A stretch of 64,000 bases of DNA from an uncultured Clostridia bacterium (lineage in GTDB: Bacteria > Bacillota > Clostridia > Peptostreptococcales > Anaerovoracaceae): the NCBI GenBank assembly GCA_934281605.1, contig CAKQXD010000003.1:165029-229028 (forward strand). Direction: 5' to 3'. This document shows positions 1-9,087 of this stretch, one piece after another. The notes under the pieces were generated by a model. That model made no database searches. It worked only from the letters and a program-made list of their open reading frames with translations, and had not been told where the DNA came from. The number at the start of each line of letters is the position of its first letter. Positions within the stretch are counted from its first letter, which is position 1. A program made the position numbers and the translations under genes.

Positions 1-3000
1 CTGCGCCACGATGTCGATGTTGGAACTGAGCGGATCCTCCTCGTTGGAAAGACGCAGCTCCGCATGACCGCCTCCGAACAGTTCCCGAAATTTTTCCTCA
101 AAGTTGATGACGATCTGATCGAAGCTTTCTTTAAACTTGATGCGGATCGTCTTGTCCATATCGTCGATGATCTTGTGGAGATCGTCGGCCGCTTCCTGAA
201 TATCCGCACGCTGTCCGGTAAGAAATTCGTACCGCTCCCGCACCGTCTCGTATTCTTCGATAGCGCCCACGTTGACTTCTCCCAGCTCCCGCATCCGGTT
301 CTTCACCTGGCGGCTTTCCTTGGTAGCCGCCGACATGACGAAGTCTTCTGAACGAAATTCCATGGCCTGTATGTAGGAGATTTCAAAGTCTTCCCACAGC
401 TTGTTTTTATATGTATCCAGCTGGGTCTCATTTCGCGTATTTTTAATGTCCAGCTCGTATTTCTGATTCTGCAGCTTCTCGATGGTCTCCGAAAGAGCGT
501 CTCTCGCCTCTGCCGATGCTGCCAGAGTCCTGGTGATCTCCGCCTTTTCTTCGCCGACCTGTTCCAGCTTGCTTTCCAGCGCCGCCTTTTCCTCGGTTTT
601 CGCCTGGATCTGCTCGCCGGAGGCACCGCTTTCTCCCGTCAGTTTCTCCTGCTCCTGAGCCAGCGCTGCCTGCTGCTGCCGTCTTCTGTGGATATCATCC
701 CGCATTTCCTGTAAAGAATCCTGGATTCTCTGTTTCATGGAATCCATGTGGGACTTTTCCTGCTCGCAGCTGGAAAGCTCAATGCGTGCTTTGGTGATTT
801 CTTCGCTGATGTCGTCGAACTGTTCCTTCTGCTTCCGGTATTCTTCCAGGCAGGCTTCCGCCGCCGCTTCGGCTTTCGCGATTGCCTCTGTGTGCTCTGC
901 AATTTTCTTCTGCAAAGCCTCCACCATCTCTGCGGAGTGCTTCTTTTCGGTTTCGATGCTGGAAAGCTCTCTGTCCAATCGCTGGCTGCTGCTGCGGATC
1001 TCCCGCAAAGCCGCTTCTGTCAGCTTCAGTTCGTGCTCTTTTTCCAGCAGGATCCGCTCTGTACTGCGAATTTCTTCTTCCAGCTCTTCCATCTCAGCAC
1101 CGTGACCTGCGATACCTTCCCGCAGGCTTTCCAGCTTCCGGGCAACGTCGTCCTTCTGTCTGGTCCTGCCGTCGATATCCTTCTGCAACGTCTGGATCTC
1201 CGCTTTTCGATCCAGGATATTGGCGGTCTTGTTCTTGTACTTACCGCCGGTGATGGCTCCGCCTGCGTTGATGACTTCTCCGTCCAGGGTCACGAACCGC
1301 AGTCCGCCGCCCTTCTTAGACATGCGCACGGCGTGATCCATATCGTCTACGATGACCACCCGTCCCAGCAGATAGGAGATGATCCCCTGATATCTGGGAT
1401 CGAATGTCAGACATTCCGGACCGAAACCTCGGAATCCCGGTTCCTGTCGCAGTCGTTCATCATAAGACGCTCTGCCTCTCACCGAGCTGACTGGCAGGAA
1501 GGTAAGACGTCCCGCCTTGTTGGCTTTTAACGCACGGATCGCGGCCTTTGCACTTTCATCATCGGTACAGACGATGTTCTGCAGACCGGCTCCCAGCGCC
1601 GTTTCTATAGCGGTCTCATAGCCTTCCGGCACCGTGATCAGATCGGCGACTACGCCATGGATCCCCGAAAGTCCCGACCGCATGATATAACGAACGGCAT
1701 AATTATACCCTTCGTAGTTGCTTTCCATTTCTTCGATAGTCTTCTTCCGCGCAGAAAGCTGACTGAGGGAGATCCGCAGTTCCTCAAAGCTGCGGGAAAG
1801 CTTTTTTTCATCCTCCCGCATGGCTGCAAATTCCTCTTTTTTCAGCAGTCTCTGCTCTTTGGCATGTTCCAGTCCTTCTGCGATCCGCTCCTGTTCATGG
1901 CGCATCTGATTCAGATTATCCAGAGTCTCTTTATTACTGTCCTCGCCGGAGTCCCTGTCGCTGAGGAGTGCCTCTTTTCTCTTTTCCAAAGTCTCCGCCA
2001 TCCGGTTCAGGCTGCTGAGCTCTGCCTCTGCGGAGTTTCTATCTCCAGAGCGTTCAAACACATCGTTTTTGTAACGGTCCGACTGTTCCATCAGGTCGGA
2101 CAGCTTCTGAGAAAGCTCATCGTAAAGGCCGACTTTTTCATCCAGAACAGCTTTCGCCTGTGCGAACCGCTCTTCCGTCTGTCTGCCGCCTTCCAGCAGA
2201 GATTTCTGATTTTCTTCCTCCCGCTGCAGCTTTTCCTCCAGTTCCTGGATTTCCGCCGTCAGGCGTTCCTGATTTTCCGCGATAGCCCCCAGACGTTCCT
2301 TGTCGATCTGTTCCTGATTTACCAGATGGTTCAAGGCGTCGATAGCCTCCATGAGCTTTGCTCTGGTCTCTTCCGCGATGGATTCCAGAGTTTCCTTGCG
2401 TTCTTCCTGCGAGGAAACGGTCTGTTCCGCCTGGGTTCTCTCTCCGCGTGTCTTCTCCAGACTCTGGTCCAGCTGTGCCAGATCCTCCCGGATACTTTCG
2501 CTCTTGGCCTTTAAATTCTCTATATTTTTTAATATGATATTGATTTCCAGTTCTTTATACCGGTCTCTTAGTTCCAGGTATTCCTTCGCCTTGATGCTGT
2601 CTTCCCGCAGTCCGTCGATCCGGCCTTCGATCTCGCCGATGATGTCCTGCACCCGGTCCATGTTGGCGTTGGCAGCTTCCAGTTTTCGCTCCGATTCCGC
2701 CTTTTTCGTCCGGTACAGCACGATCCCTGCCGCTTCTTCAAAGATTTCTCTGCGGCTCTCCGTCTTGTTACTGAGGATCTCCGAGATCTTGCCTTGACCG
2801 ATGATGGAATATCCATCTACGCCGATCCCTGTGTCCATGATCAGTTCCCGGATATCCCGCAGACGACACTGGTTGCCGTTGATGTGGTATTCGCTTTCTC
2901 CTGAGCGGAACATCCGCCGCGTCAGTGCCACTTCCTTGTAATCGATCGGTAAAGTTCCCTCGGCGTTGTCGATGACCAGGGTGACTTCCGCCATACCCCG

Positions 3001-3222
3001 GGATTTCCGGCTGGAGGTTCCTGCGAAAATGACTTCCTCCATCTTGCCGCCTCGCAGCATTTTCGGACTCTGTTCTCCCAGCACCCAGCGAATGGCGTCG
3101 CTGATATTGCTCTTGCCGCTGCCGTTTGGGCCTACGATACAGGTGATCCCGCTGCTGAAATCTATGGTGACAGGCTCTGCGAAGGATTTGAACCCATGCA
3201 TTTCGATTTTCTTAAAGTACAT
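1..3222 (-). CDS. smc: Chromosome segregation ATPase SMC (3' end cut off by window edge)
   Basis: SMC homodimers organise and help segregate the chromosome together with ScpA/ScpB. The frame is open from the ATG at 3222 down to base 1 (1074 codons). The N-terminus reads MYFKKIEMHGFKSFAEPV, followed by the Walker A region (VGPNGSGKSN), then a long Q/E/K/R-rich coiled coil, a hinge near the middle (GAGLQNIVCTDDESAK and later GGGLRFVTLDGEVINAGG), a second coiled coil, and FREL-FGGGHAELRLS close to the edge. The signature motif and Walker B, which lie in roughly the last 110 residues of the family, fall outside the window. The start overlaps the end of rnc by 11 bases, so the two genes are translationally coupled. 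This is the usual rnc-smc order of Firmicutes. Confidence 0.95.
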   Translation of the reverse strand, partial: MYFKKIEMHGFKSFAEPVTIDFSSGITCIVGPNGSGKSNISDAIRWVLGEQSPKMLRGGKMEEVIFAGTSSRKSRGMAEVTLVIDNAEGTLPIDYKEVALTRRMFRSGESEYHINGNQCRLRDIRELIMDTGIGVDGYSIIGQGKISEILSNKTESRREIFEEAAGIVLYRTKKAESERKLEAANANMDRVQDIIGEIEGRIDGLREDSIKAKEYLELRDRYKELEINIILKNIENLKAKSESIREDLAQLDQSLEKTRGERTQAEQTVSSQEERKETLESIAEETRAKLMEAIDALNHLVNQEQIDKERLGAIAENQERLTAEIQELEEKLQREEENQKSLLEGGRQTEERFAQAKAVLDEKVGLYDELSQKLSDLMEQSDRYKNDVFERSGDRNSAEAELSSLNRMAETLEKRKEALLSDRDSGEDSNKETLDNLNQMRHEQERIAEGLEHAKEQRLLKKEEFAAMREDEKKLSRSFEELRISLSQLSARKKTIEEMESNYEGYNYAVRYIMRSGLSGIHGVVADLITVPEGYETAIETALGAGLQNIVCTDDESAKAAIRALKANKAGRLTFLPVSSVRGRASYDERLRQEPGFRGFGPECLTFDPRYQGIISYLLGRVVIVDDMDHAVRMSKKGGGLRFVTLDGEVINAGGAITGGKYKNKTANILDRKAEIQTLQKDIDGRTRQKDDVARKLESLREGIAGHGAEMEELEEEIRSTERILLEKEHELKLTEAALREIRSSSQRLDRELSSIETEKKHSAEMVEALQKKIAEHTEAIAKAEAAAEACLEEYRKQKEQFDDISEEITKARIELSSCEQEKSHMDSMKQRIQDSLQEMRDDIHRRRQQQAALAQEQEKLTGESGASGEQIQAKTEEKAALESKLEQVGEEKAEITRTLAASAEARDALSETIEKLQNQKYELDIKNTRNETQLDTYKNKLWEDFEISYIQAMEFRSEDFVMSAATKESRQVKNRMRELGEVNVGAIEEYETVRERYEFLTGQRADIQEAADDLHKIIDDMDKTIRIKFKESFDQIVINFEEKFRELFGGGHAELRLSNEEDPLSSNIDIVAQ

Positions 3223-3910
3223 GCATTTCCCTTTCCATCATTTCTTCCGCTGCCTGCTGTTCCGCCTGCTTCTTGCTCTTGCCTCTGCCCTTGGAAGCCG
3301 GCTTGCCATTGACGATCAGCTGCACGATAAAGGTTTTATCGTGGTCCGGTCCGATTTCCTTGACCAAACGATATTTAATATCGGTAATACCCCGGCTCTG
3401 CAGTTTTTCCTGCAAAGCGGTCTTATAGTCTGTAATAATATATTTGCCGTGTTTCGCATCTTCAATGGATGCTGCAAACAGTCGCAGCACACATTTCTGC
3501 ACTGCTTCGAATCCGCCGTCCAGATAGATGGCTCCGATAATGGCTTCCATGCAGTCTGCCAGAATGGATTCCCGCGTTCTGCCGCCGCTTTTTTCTTCTC
3601 CATTGCCCAGAAGCAGATACCTCCCCAGATCCAGCTTGCGCGCTTCTTTAGCCAGGGACTTTTCACAGACCAGGGTAGCCCGGATCCGCGATAAGAATCC
3701 TTCTTCCTGCTGCGGAAAGCAGCTGAACAGTTCCTCTCCGATGATGGCGTCGAAAAACGCGTCGCCCAGAAATTCCAGACGCTCGTTGCTCTTGCCCTCG
3801 TGACAGTGTTCTTTCACATAGGAACTGTGAGTCACAGCTGTGGTCAGCAGATTCTCGTTATGGAACTTGTACTGCAGCTTTTCTTCCAGCTGATGTCGTT
3901 CACTATTCAT
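3212..3910 (-). CDS. rnc: Ribonuclease III
   Basis: RNase III cleaves double-stranded RNA in rRNA precursors and mRNAs. With the start at 3910 the protein has 232 residues, the usual size. The signature NERLEFLGDA sits at about residues 42-51 and the second acidic patch (ADCMEAIIGAIYLDGG) at about 118-133, supplying the catalytic Asp and Glu; a double-stranded RNA-binding domain fills the last 70 residues. I chose the ATG at 3910 because an AGAGGAG stands ten bases upstream; longer in-frame starts at 3919 and 3931 have poorer spacing. It overlaps the plsX stop by 8 bases and the smc start by 11. The acyl carrier protein gene often found between plsX and rnc is absent here. Confidence 0.95.
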   Translation of the reverse strand: MNSERHQLEEKLQYKFHNENLLTTAVTHSSYVKEHCHEGKSNERLEFLGDAFFDAIIGEELFSCFPQQEEGFLSRIRATLVCEKSLAKEARKLDLGRYLLLGNGEEKSGGRTRESILADCMEAIIGAIYLDGGFEAVQKCVLRLFAASIEDAKHGKYIITDYKTALQEKLQSRGITDIKYRLVKEIGPDHDKTFIVQLIVNGKPASKGRGKSKKQAEQQAAEEMMEREMHVL

Positions 3911-4940
3911 GAATCGCATACTCCTCTTCATCTTTTTCGATCACTTCTTCCAGTTCCAGCATGGACTGGCGAATGATTTCCACTACGTTTTCCTTGCTGT
4001 ACGGAACGCTCTTGATGATCGCGTTGCGGACTGCATTGGCGGTAGACGATCCATGGATCTTCAGTACCGGTCCATCCACACCCAGGATCGGCGCGCCGCC
4101 GTATTCCTCGTAGTCGAATTCCTTCTTCAAGGATTTCAGCTGCGGCTTCAACAGCATCGCAGCCATCTTGCTCTTGACGTTCTGCATCAGCTTCGTCTTC
4201 AGCAGATCCATGATACTCATGGCCACACCCTCCGTCAGTTTGAGGATGACGTTGCCGACAAATCCGTCGCAGACAATTACGTCGCAGGCGCCTCTCGGCA
4301 CTTCTCTGGCTTCTACATTTCCAACGAAGTTGACCGGCGCTTTTTTCAGTTTCTTAAACGCATCCTTGGTCATGCTGGTTCCCTTGCTCTCTTCTACGCC
4401 CAGGTTTACCAATCCGACTCTTGGATTCTCTCTGCCCCATACGTGCTCCATGAAGATGCTGCCCATGAGACCGTATTCTACCAGATTATGAGCCTTGGCT
4501 TCCGAGCTGGCTCCAGCGTCCACCAGAATGGACGGTTCCTTGCCCATGCACGGATATACGCTAGCCAGTACCGGACGGTCGATGCCTTCGATCCGGCCCA
4601 GGATCAGTCTGGATCCTACCACCAGTGCTCCTGTATTTCCTCCGGAAATGAGCACATCTCCGGTTCCTTCCTTGATCATGTTCAGTCCGACTACCATGGA
4701 GGAATCGCTCTTTCTGCGGATGGCCTTGACCGGGCTGTCTTCCATGGTGATGACTTCTTCGGCGTTGACGATGTGGATCTGGTCTCCCTCATATCCCATC
4801 TTCTTCAGCTCCGCCTGGATCAGTTCTTCTTTCCCGGTAATATAAATATCATCTTCGATCAGTTCCGCAGCCTGCACTGCGCCCTTGACCATCTCATGAG
4901 GCGCGTGATCGCCGCCCATGCCGTCTAATACAATTCTCAT
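3903..4940 (-). CDS. plsX: Phosphate acyltransferase PlsX
   Basis: PlsX converts acyl-ACP and phosphate to acyl-phosphate, the donor used by PlsY at the first step of phospholipid synthesis. The 345-residue protein starts MRIVLDGMGGDHAP, the family hallmark, and contains SGGNTGA and the CDGFVGNVILK segment. Length agrees with the family (about 330-350). A GAGGAA precedes the start. It lies between rpe and rnc in the housekeeping operon. In many Firmicutes plsX is followed by fabD, fabG and acpP; none of these is present here, so fatty-acid synthesis genes must be elsewhere. Confidence 0.95.
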   Translation of the reverse strand: MRIVLDGMGGDHAPHEMVKGAVQAAELIEDDIYITGKEELIQAELKKMGYEGDQIHIVNAEEVITMEDSPVKAIRRKSDSSMVVGLNMIKEGTGDVLISGGNTGALVVGSRLILGRIEGIDRPVLASVYPCMGKEPSILVDAGASSEAKAHNLVEYGLMGSIFMEHVWGRENPRVGLVNLGVEESKGTSMTKDAFKKLKKAPVNFVGNVEAREVPRGACDVIVCDGFVGNVILKLTEGVAMSIMDLLKTKLMQNVKSKMAAMLLKPQLKSLKKEFDYEEYGGAPILGVDGPVLKIHGSSTANAVRNAIIKSVPYSKENVVEIIRQSMLELEEVIEKDEEEYAIHE

Positions 4941-4986
4941 TTCATTCCTCTTTTCTTCTCGATCTGTCTATTAATCTATCTATCTT

Positions 4987-5640
4987 CTATTCAAATATCT
5001 CTAAAAATTCTTTTACGCGAGTCGGAACATCGTCTGCCTTAAACACGGAGGATCCTGCGACGAGGATCTCCACGCCTGCGTCGATGACCGATTTCGCATT
5101 GGTCACATTGATGCCTCCATCGATCTCAATGCGGAAGTTCAGACCGCGCTTTTCCCGCAGCTCCTTTAATTCCTGCGCCTTGCGGAGAGCTGATGGGATG
5201 AACTTCTGTCCGCCGAATCCCGGATTGACCGACATCACCAGGATCAGATCCGCATCTTCCAGCACATAGTCCAGTGCGGAAACCGGCGTTCCCGGATTGA
5301 TAGCGACTCCCGGTTTGACGTCCAGGGAGCGGATGTGCTGCAGCGTCCGGTTGATATGAGGACATGCCTCCTGATGAACGGTGATGTATTCCGTCTGATC
5401 CGTTACAAAGTCACCGATGTACTGATCCGGATTCTCGATCATCAGATGTACGTCAAAAGGCATCTGTGTTTTCCCGCAAAGACTTTTCATCACGGTAGCG
5501 CCGTAGCTGATGTTGGGAACGAAGTGTCCGTCCATCACGTCCACGTGGATGAGATGGGCTCCTGCAGTTTCGATTTTCTTCACATCTTCTCCAAGCCGGG
5601 AAAAATCTGCGGATAATATGGATGGTGCTAATTGGATCAT
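4987..5640 (-). CDS. rpe: Ribulose-phosphate 3-epimerase
   Basis: Interconverts ribulose 5-phosphate and xylulose 5-phosphate in the pentose phosphate pathway. The 217-residue TIM barrel shows the expected motifs: LAPSILSADFSRLG at the N-terminus, HVDVMDGHFVPNISYG (metal-binding His and Asp), MSVNPGFGGQKFIP and IDGGINVTNA near the C-terminus. Length is normal. It sits 32 bases after rsgA and 46 before plsX, the position it has in many Firmicutes, and is probably cotranscribed with them. Confidence 0.96.
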   Translation of the reverse strand: MIQLAPSILSADFSRLGEDVKKIETAGAHLIHVDVMDGHFVPNISYGATVMKSLCGKTQMPFDVHLMIENPDQYIGDFVTDQTEYITVHQEACPHINRTLQHIRSLDVKPGVAINPGTPVSALDYVLEDADLILVMSVNPGFGGQKFIPSALRKAQELKELREKRGLNFRIEIDGGINVTNAKSVIDAGVEILVAGSSVFKADDVPTRVKEFLEIFE

Positions 5641-5672
5641 AGTAATTACCTCACATTCTGCACATGTTGTTT

Positions 5673-6584
5673 TTAATACTGCCTTGCCTTGCGGATCTCC
5701 TCCAGCTGGCTCTTGTATGATTCATATCGTTCTTTGGCGATTTTACCATCTTCTACTGCCTGCCGCACGCTGCACTCCGGTTCCGACAGGTGCTTGCAGT
5801 TATGATAGCGGCATCCTCCCAGGCATTCTGCCATTTCCGGGTAAAAATGCTGCAGCTCTTCTTCCTCTGCCTCCAGAATGTCAAAGGACGTAAAACCCGG
5901 CGTATCGAAGATCATGGTGCCGTGCTCCTCGTCGATGGTGAAAAGCTCCGCATGACGGGTCGTATGCTTGCCCCGGTCCGACTTGCTGCTGATCTTACCG
6001 GTTTCCGCCTTTGCGTGGGGAATCAGCCTGTTTAAAATCGTAGATTTGCCCACGCCGGAAGGACCTGCCAGCGCCACCTTTCTGCCCAGGGTCATCCGGC
6101 GAAACTCCGCCAGACTCTCCTCGCTTTCCGGATCCAGAAACAGCACCGGATACACCGGTTCGTAGATCCTCTTCAGCATGTCGATGTTGTCCTGCGCTTT
6201 CTTTACAGCCTTCTTGTCTCCCCTGGCCAGATCGCATTTATTGACGCAGAGAATGATCTCTGTACCGTTTTTCTCCGCCATCACCATAAACTTGTCGATG
6301 ACTGACAAAATCGGTGCAGGAGATGCTGCGGCCGTGACAATAGCGAAACAGTCCACATTGGCAATAAAAGGCCGGATAAAACTGTTCCTGCGGGGAAGCA
6401 CTCTGGTGATCAGGCTGTCGTCGTTTTCTGGAATGATCTCAAACTCCACTTCATCGCCCACTGCCGGTTTCACCGCTCTCTGCTTGAACACGCCTCTGGC
6501 CTTGCATCTGTATACTTCATCGCCGGATTTTACATAATAAAACCCGGCGATTCCTTTTACTATTAAGCCTTTTTTATCGTTCAT
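5673..6584 (-). CDS. rsgA: Ribosome small-subunit GTPase RsgA
   Basis: RsgA is a late 30S assembly GTPase. The 303-residue protein has an N-terminal OB-fold (KGIAGFYYVKSGDEVYRCKARGVFK), then a circularly permuted GTPase in which G4 (NKCDLARG) precedes G1 (GPSGVGKST) and G3 (DTPGFTSFD), and a C-terminal zinc knuckle (CLGGCRYHNCKH). I prefer the ATG at 6584, with AAGGA nine bases upstream, over the in-frame ATG at 6605, which would overlap prkC. The association with prkC and stp is conserved in Firmicutes, and in Bacillus RsgA is a PrkC substrate. Confidence 0.94.
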   Translation of the reverse strand: MNDKKGLIVKGIAGFYYVKSGDEVYRCKARGVFKQRAVKPAVGDEVEFEIIPENDDSLITRVLPRRNSFIRPFIANVDCFAIVTAAASPAPILSVIDKFMVMAEKNGTEIILCVNKCDLARGDKKAVKKAQDNIDMLKRIYEPVYPVLFLDPESEESLAEFRRMTLGRKVALAGPSGVGKSTILNRLIPHAKAETGKISSKSDRGKHTTRHAELFTIDEEHGTMIFDTPGFTSFDILEAEEEELQHFYPEMAECLGGCRYHNCKHLSEPECSVRQAVEDGKIAKERYESYKSQLEEIRKARQY

Positions 6585-6597
6585 GCGGTGGTTTCCT

Positions 6598-8322
6598 TCA
6601 ATCATTATCGTCGCCGTTATCTACGGTCGGAGCCTGGGTCGGCTTAGATCCCTTGCTGACTCTGATCCGCACGGAAGTTCCCTTGTCCAGCTGTGCATTG
6701 GCGTCATACTGCTGCCAGATAACTTCGCCTTCTGCATAGGTAGAACTGTATTCATAACTGATGGATCCCAGCGAAAGTCCTGCCTTGGAAAGCGCAGACT
6801 GTGCATCGTTGACGGATTTTCCCACCAGATATGGAACCGTTGCCTTGGCCTTGGAGCCGTCGCTGACAACAACGTTGATGGCAGTGCCTTTTTCCACTTC
6901 ATCGCCTGCGCTCGGATCCTGACTCAGCACAGTGCCCTTTTCCTGGTCGCTGGCTTCCTCACTCACCGTTCCCAGCTTAAAGCCTGCCGCTTCCAGATAA
7001 TCCGCAAGCTCGCTCTGCTTCTTGCCCCGCAGATCCGGTACCGAGCCGTCGCCCAGTCCATTGCTGATATTGACCGTTATAGTACTGCCTGTCTTGATGG
7101 TGGTTCCGGCTTCCGGATCCTGGGATACGATCTTGCCCTTTTCTACATCTTCGCTGACGACTTCGTCGCCCTTCTTGATGTGGAGCTTGTATTCCTTGGC
7201 TGCCAGTTTAGCTTCCTTTAAGGTCATATTCTTGAAGTCCGGCGCTTCGATGTCTTTACCGCCGAACAGACCGGTCGCAAATCCGATGATCAGGAACAGT
7301 ACCAGAGCGGCTGCCACTGCTGACGCAATGATGATGATCCGCTTTTTCTTCTTGCTCATCGGCTTCTTGTTCTTCTTGCGGTTTCTGTCCCGTTCATCTA
7401 CATATTCGTCTTCCCCGTCGTCATAATCGGTCTCTGCAATAGGGCCTCTGCGGTCATTCTGATTTCTGCCGTTGACCAGAACAGAATCCCCTACTACCGT
7501 GCTGACAAATTCCAGATTGTTGAGGGCTTCGATCAGCTCATCTGCCGATGCAAAACGGTTTACCGGATATTTATCCGTACATTTGAGGATAATGTGTTCC
7601 AGAGCCGGCGGCACGCCGTCTACCAGCTTGGATGGTGGAACCATTTCGCCATTGATATGCATCAGAGCAATGTTGACCGGATTATCTCCGTCAAACGGTA
7701 CACGTCCCGTCAGCATTTCGTACATAACGATACCCAGAGAATAGATATCGGATTTTTCATCTACATAACCGCCCCGTGCCTGTTCCGGCGAGAAATAATG
7801 AACGGATCCAATGATCCCTTCCGTATTATCTACGATGGTTGCGGCATTGACCGCCTTAGCAATACCAAAGTCGGTGATTTTTGCCGTTCCATTCGGCGTG
7901 ATCATGACGTTATGCGGTTTCACATCGCGGTGAATAATATGATTTTTGTGGGCGAATGCCAGCGCTGCTGCGATTTGCTTGGACAGCGCGATCACCTTCG
8001 GATACGGCATCGGACCCTGCTCTTTGATATAGTCGCTGAGGGTTTTGCCCTGAATCAGTTCCATTACTATGTAATGTATGTTTCCCTCCCGTCCTACATC
8101 GTAGATATTTACGATATTAGGGTGAGAAAGGCTGGCTGCCGCCTGTGATTCTCTTCTGAAACTGTCGATAAATTTATGGTCGTTGATAAACTCCGGCTTT
8201 AAGATCTTGATTGCTACGAAGCGATTCAGCAGCTTGTCTTTCGCCTTGTATACTACAGACATGCCGCCTTCGCCGACTCTCTCGAACAGCTCATATCTGC
8301 CTGCGAGCACCTTATTACTCAT
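6598..8322 (-). CDS. prkC: PASTA-domain serine/threonine protein kinase (PrkC/PknB type)
   Basis: Membrane kinase that senses peptidoglycan fragments and controls growth, division or germination. The 574-residue protein has a eukaryotic-type kinase domain at about residues 10-270 (glycine loop VGEGGMSVVYKA, catalytic HRDVKPHN, DFGIAKA), a basic linker, one membrane helix at about 330-352 (IIIIASAVAAALVLFLIIGF) and three extracellular PASTA repeats. The C-terminus is short and acidic (VDNGDDND). It starts 15 bases after the PP2C phosphatase stop, forming the classic kinase/phosphatase pair. Confidence 0.95.
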   Translation of the reverse strand: MSNKVLAGRYELFERVGEGGMSVVYKAKDKLLNRFVAIKILKPEFINDHKFIDSFRRESQAAASLSHPNIVNIYDVGREGNIHYIVMELIQGKTLSDYIKEQGPMPYPKVIALSKQIAAALAFAHKNHIIHRDVKPHNVMITPNGTAKITDFGIAKAVNAATIVDNTEGIIGSVHYFSPEQARGGYVDEKSDIYSLGIVMYEMLTGRVPFDGDNPVNIALMHINGEMVPPSKLVDGVPPALEHIILKCTDKYPVNRFASADELIEALNNLEFVSTVVGDSVLVNGRNQNDRRGPIAETDYDDGEDEYVDERDRNRKKNKKPMSKKKKRIIIIASAVAAALVLFLIIGFATGLFGGKDIEAPDFKNMTLKEAKLAAKEYKLHIKKGDEVVSEDVEKGKIVSQDPEAGTTIKTGSTITVNISNGLGDGSVPDLRGKKQSELADYLEAAGFKLGTVSEEASDQEKGTVLSQDPSAGDEVEKGTAINVVVSDGSKAKATVPYLVGKSVNDAQSALSKAGLSLGSISYEYSSTYAEGEVIWQQYDANAQLDKGTSVRIRVSKGSKPTQAPTVDNGDDND

Positions 8323-8337
8323 CTCTTCCTCCTCAGT

Positions 8338-9066
8338 TTATATTTTCAAACAAATAACCGTTATATTATCCCGGCCCCCGGCCGCCAGTGCTTCTTTGAC
8401 CAGGGTATTGCACATATCGTTCATATTCTGATCCGTTTCCAGGATCTCTGCGATCCTCTCTGCCGGAACTTCTCCGTAAAGACCGTCGGAACAGAGCAGC
8501 AGGATATCATTGCTCTCCAGATCTACTTTATAGAAATCCGGACCTGCCAGATGTTCTGTTCCCAGCGCTTTCGTTATAACATTTTTTTGTTCGTGATGTT
8601 CCGCTTCATCCTCGGTGATCACGCCCTTGTCGATCAGTTCGTTGACATAGGTGTGATCCCTGGTGATCTGCCTCAGCTGTCCGCCGCGGAACAAGTAGGC
8701 ACGGCTGTCTCCAATGTTGGCAATATAAGCCGAATTCATCCTTATGTATGCCGTTACGATCGTCGTTGCCATTCCCCGATTTTGCTGCGACTGCAGACCC
8801 ATCTGATAGATCTGTCCATTGACGTCTTCGATGATCGTGGCAAAAAAGGCGAAAATCTCTTCGGGACTGCGATACTGATCCATATCTGCTTCATTCACCA
8901 TTCTGGCGATCTCGCTGACAGCAGTCCTGCTTGCCACTTCACCGGAATTGTTTCCGCCTACGCCATCGGCTACGACGTAAACATTCCGTCCGGGGACAAC
9001 GAAGCAGGCATCTTCATTGTTCTGCCTGACGATCCCCTTGTCGCACTTAAATCCTATCTGCACCAT
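8338..9066 (-). CDS. stp: PP2C-family protein phosphatase, partner of PrkC
   Basis: Dephosphorylates Ser/Thr-phosphoproteins, mainly the substrates of the neighbouring PASTA kinase. The 242-residue protein carries PP2C metal-binding motifs in order: DKGIVRQNNEDACFV, VVADGVGGNNSGEVAS, LCSDGLYGEV and GGRDNITVICL at the C-terminus. Length fits the bacterial PrpC/Stp group. It lies between rsmB and prkC with gaps of 21 and 15 bases, so all three are probably on one transcript. Confidence 0.95.
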   Translation of the reverse strand: MVQIGFKCDKGIVRQNNEDACFVVPGRNVYVVADGVGGNNSGEVASRTAVSEIARMVNEADMDQYRSPEEIFAFFATIIEDVNGQIYQMGLQSQQNRGMATTIVTAYIRMNSAYIANIGDSRAYLFRGGQLRQITRDHTYVNELIDKGVITEDEAEHHEQKNVITKALGTEHLAGPDFYKVDLESNDILLLCSDGLYGEVPAERIAEILETDQNMNDMCNTLVKEALAAGGRDNITVICLKI

Positions 9067-9087
9067 ACTTTATCTGCCTTTCTTTGC

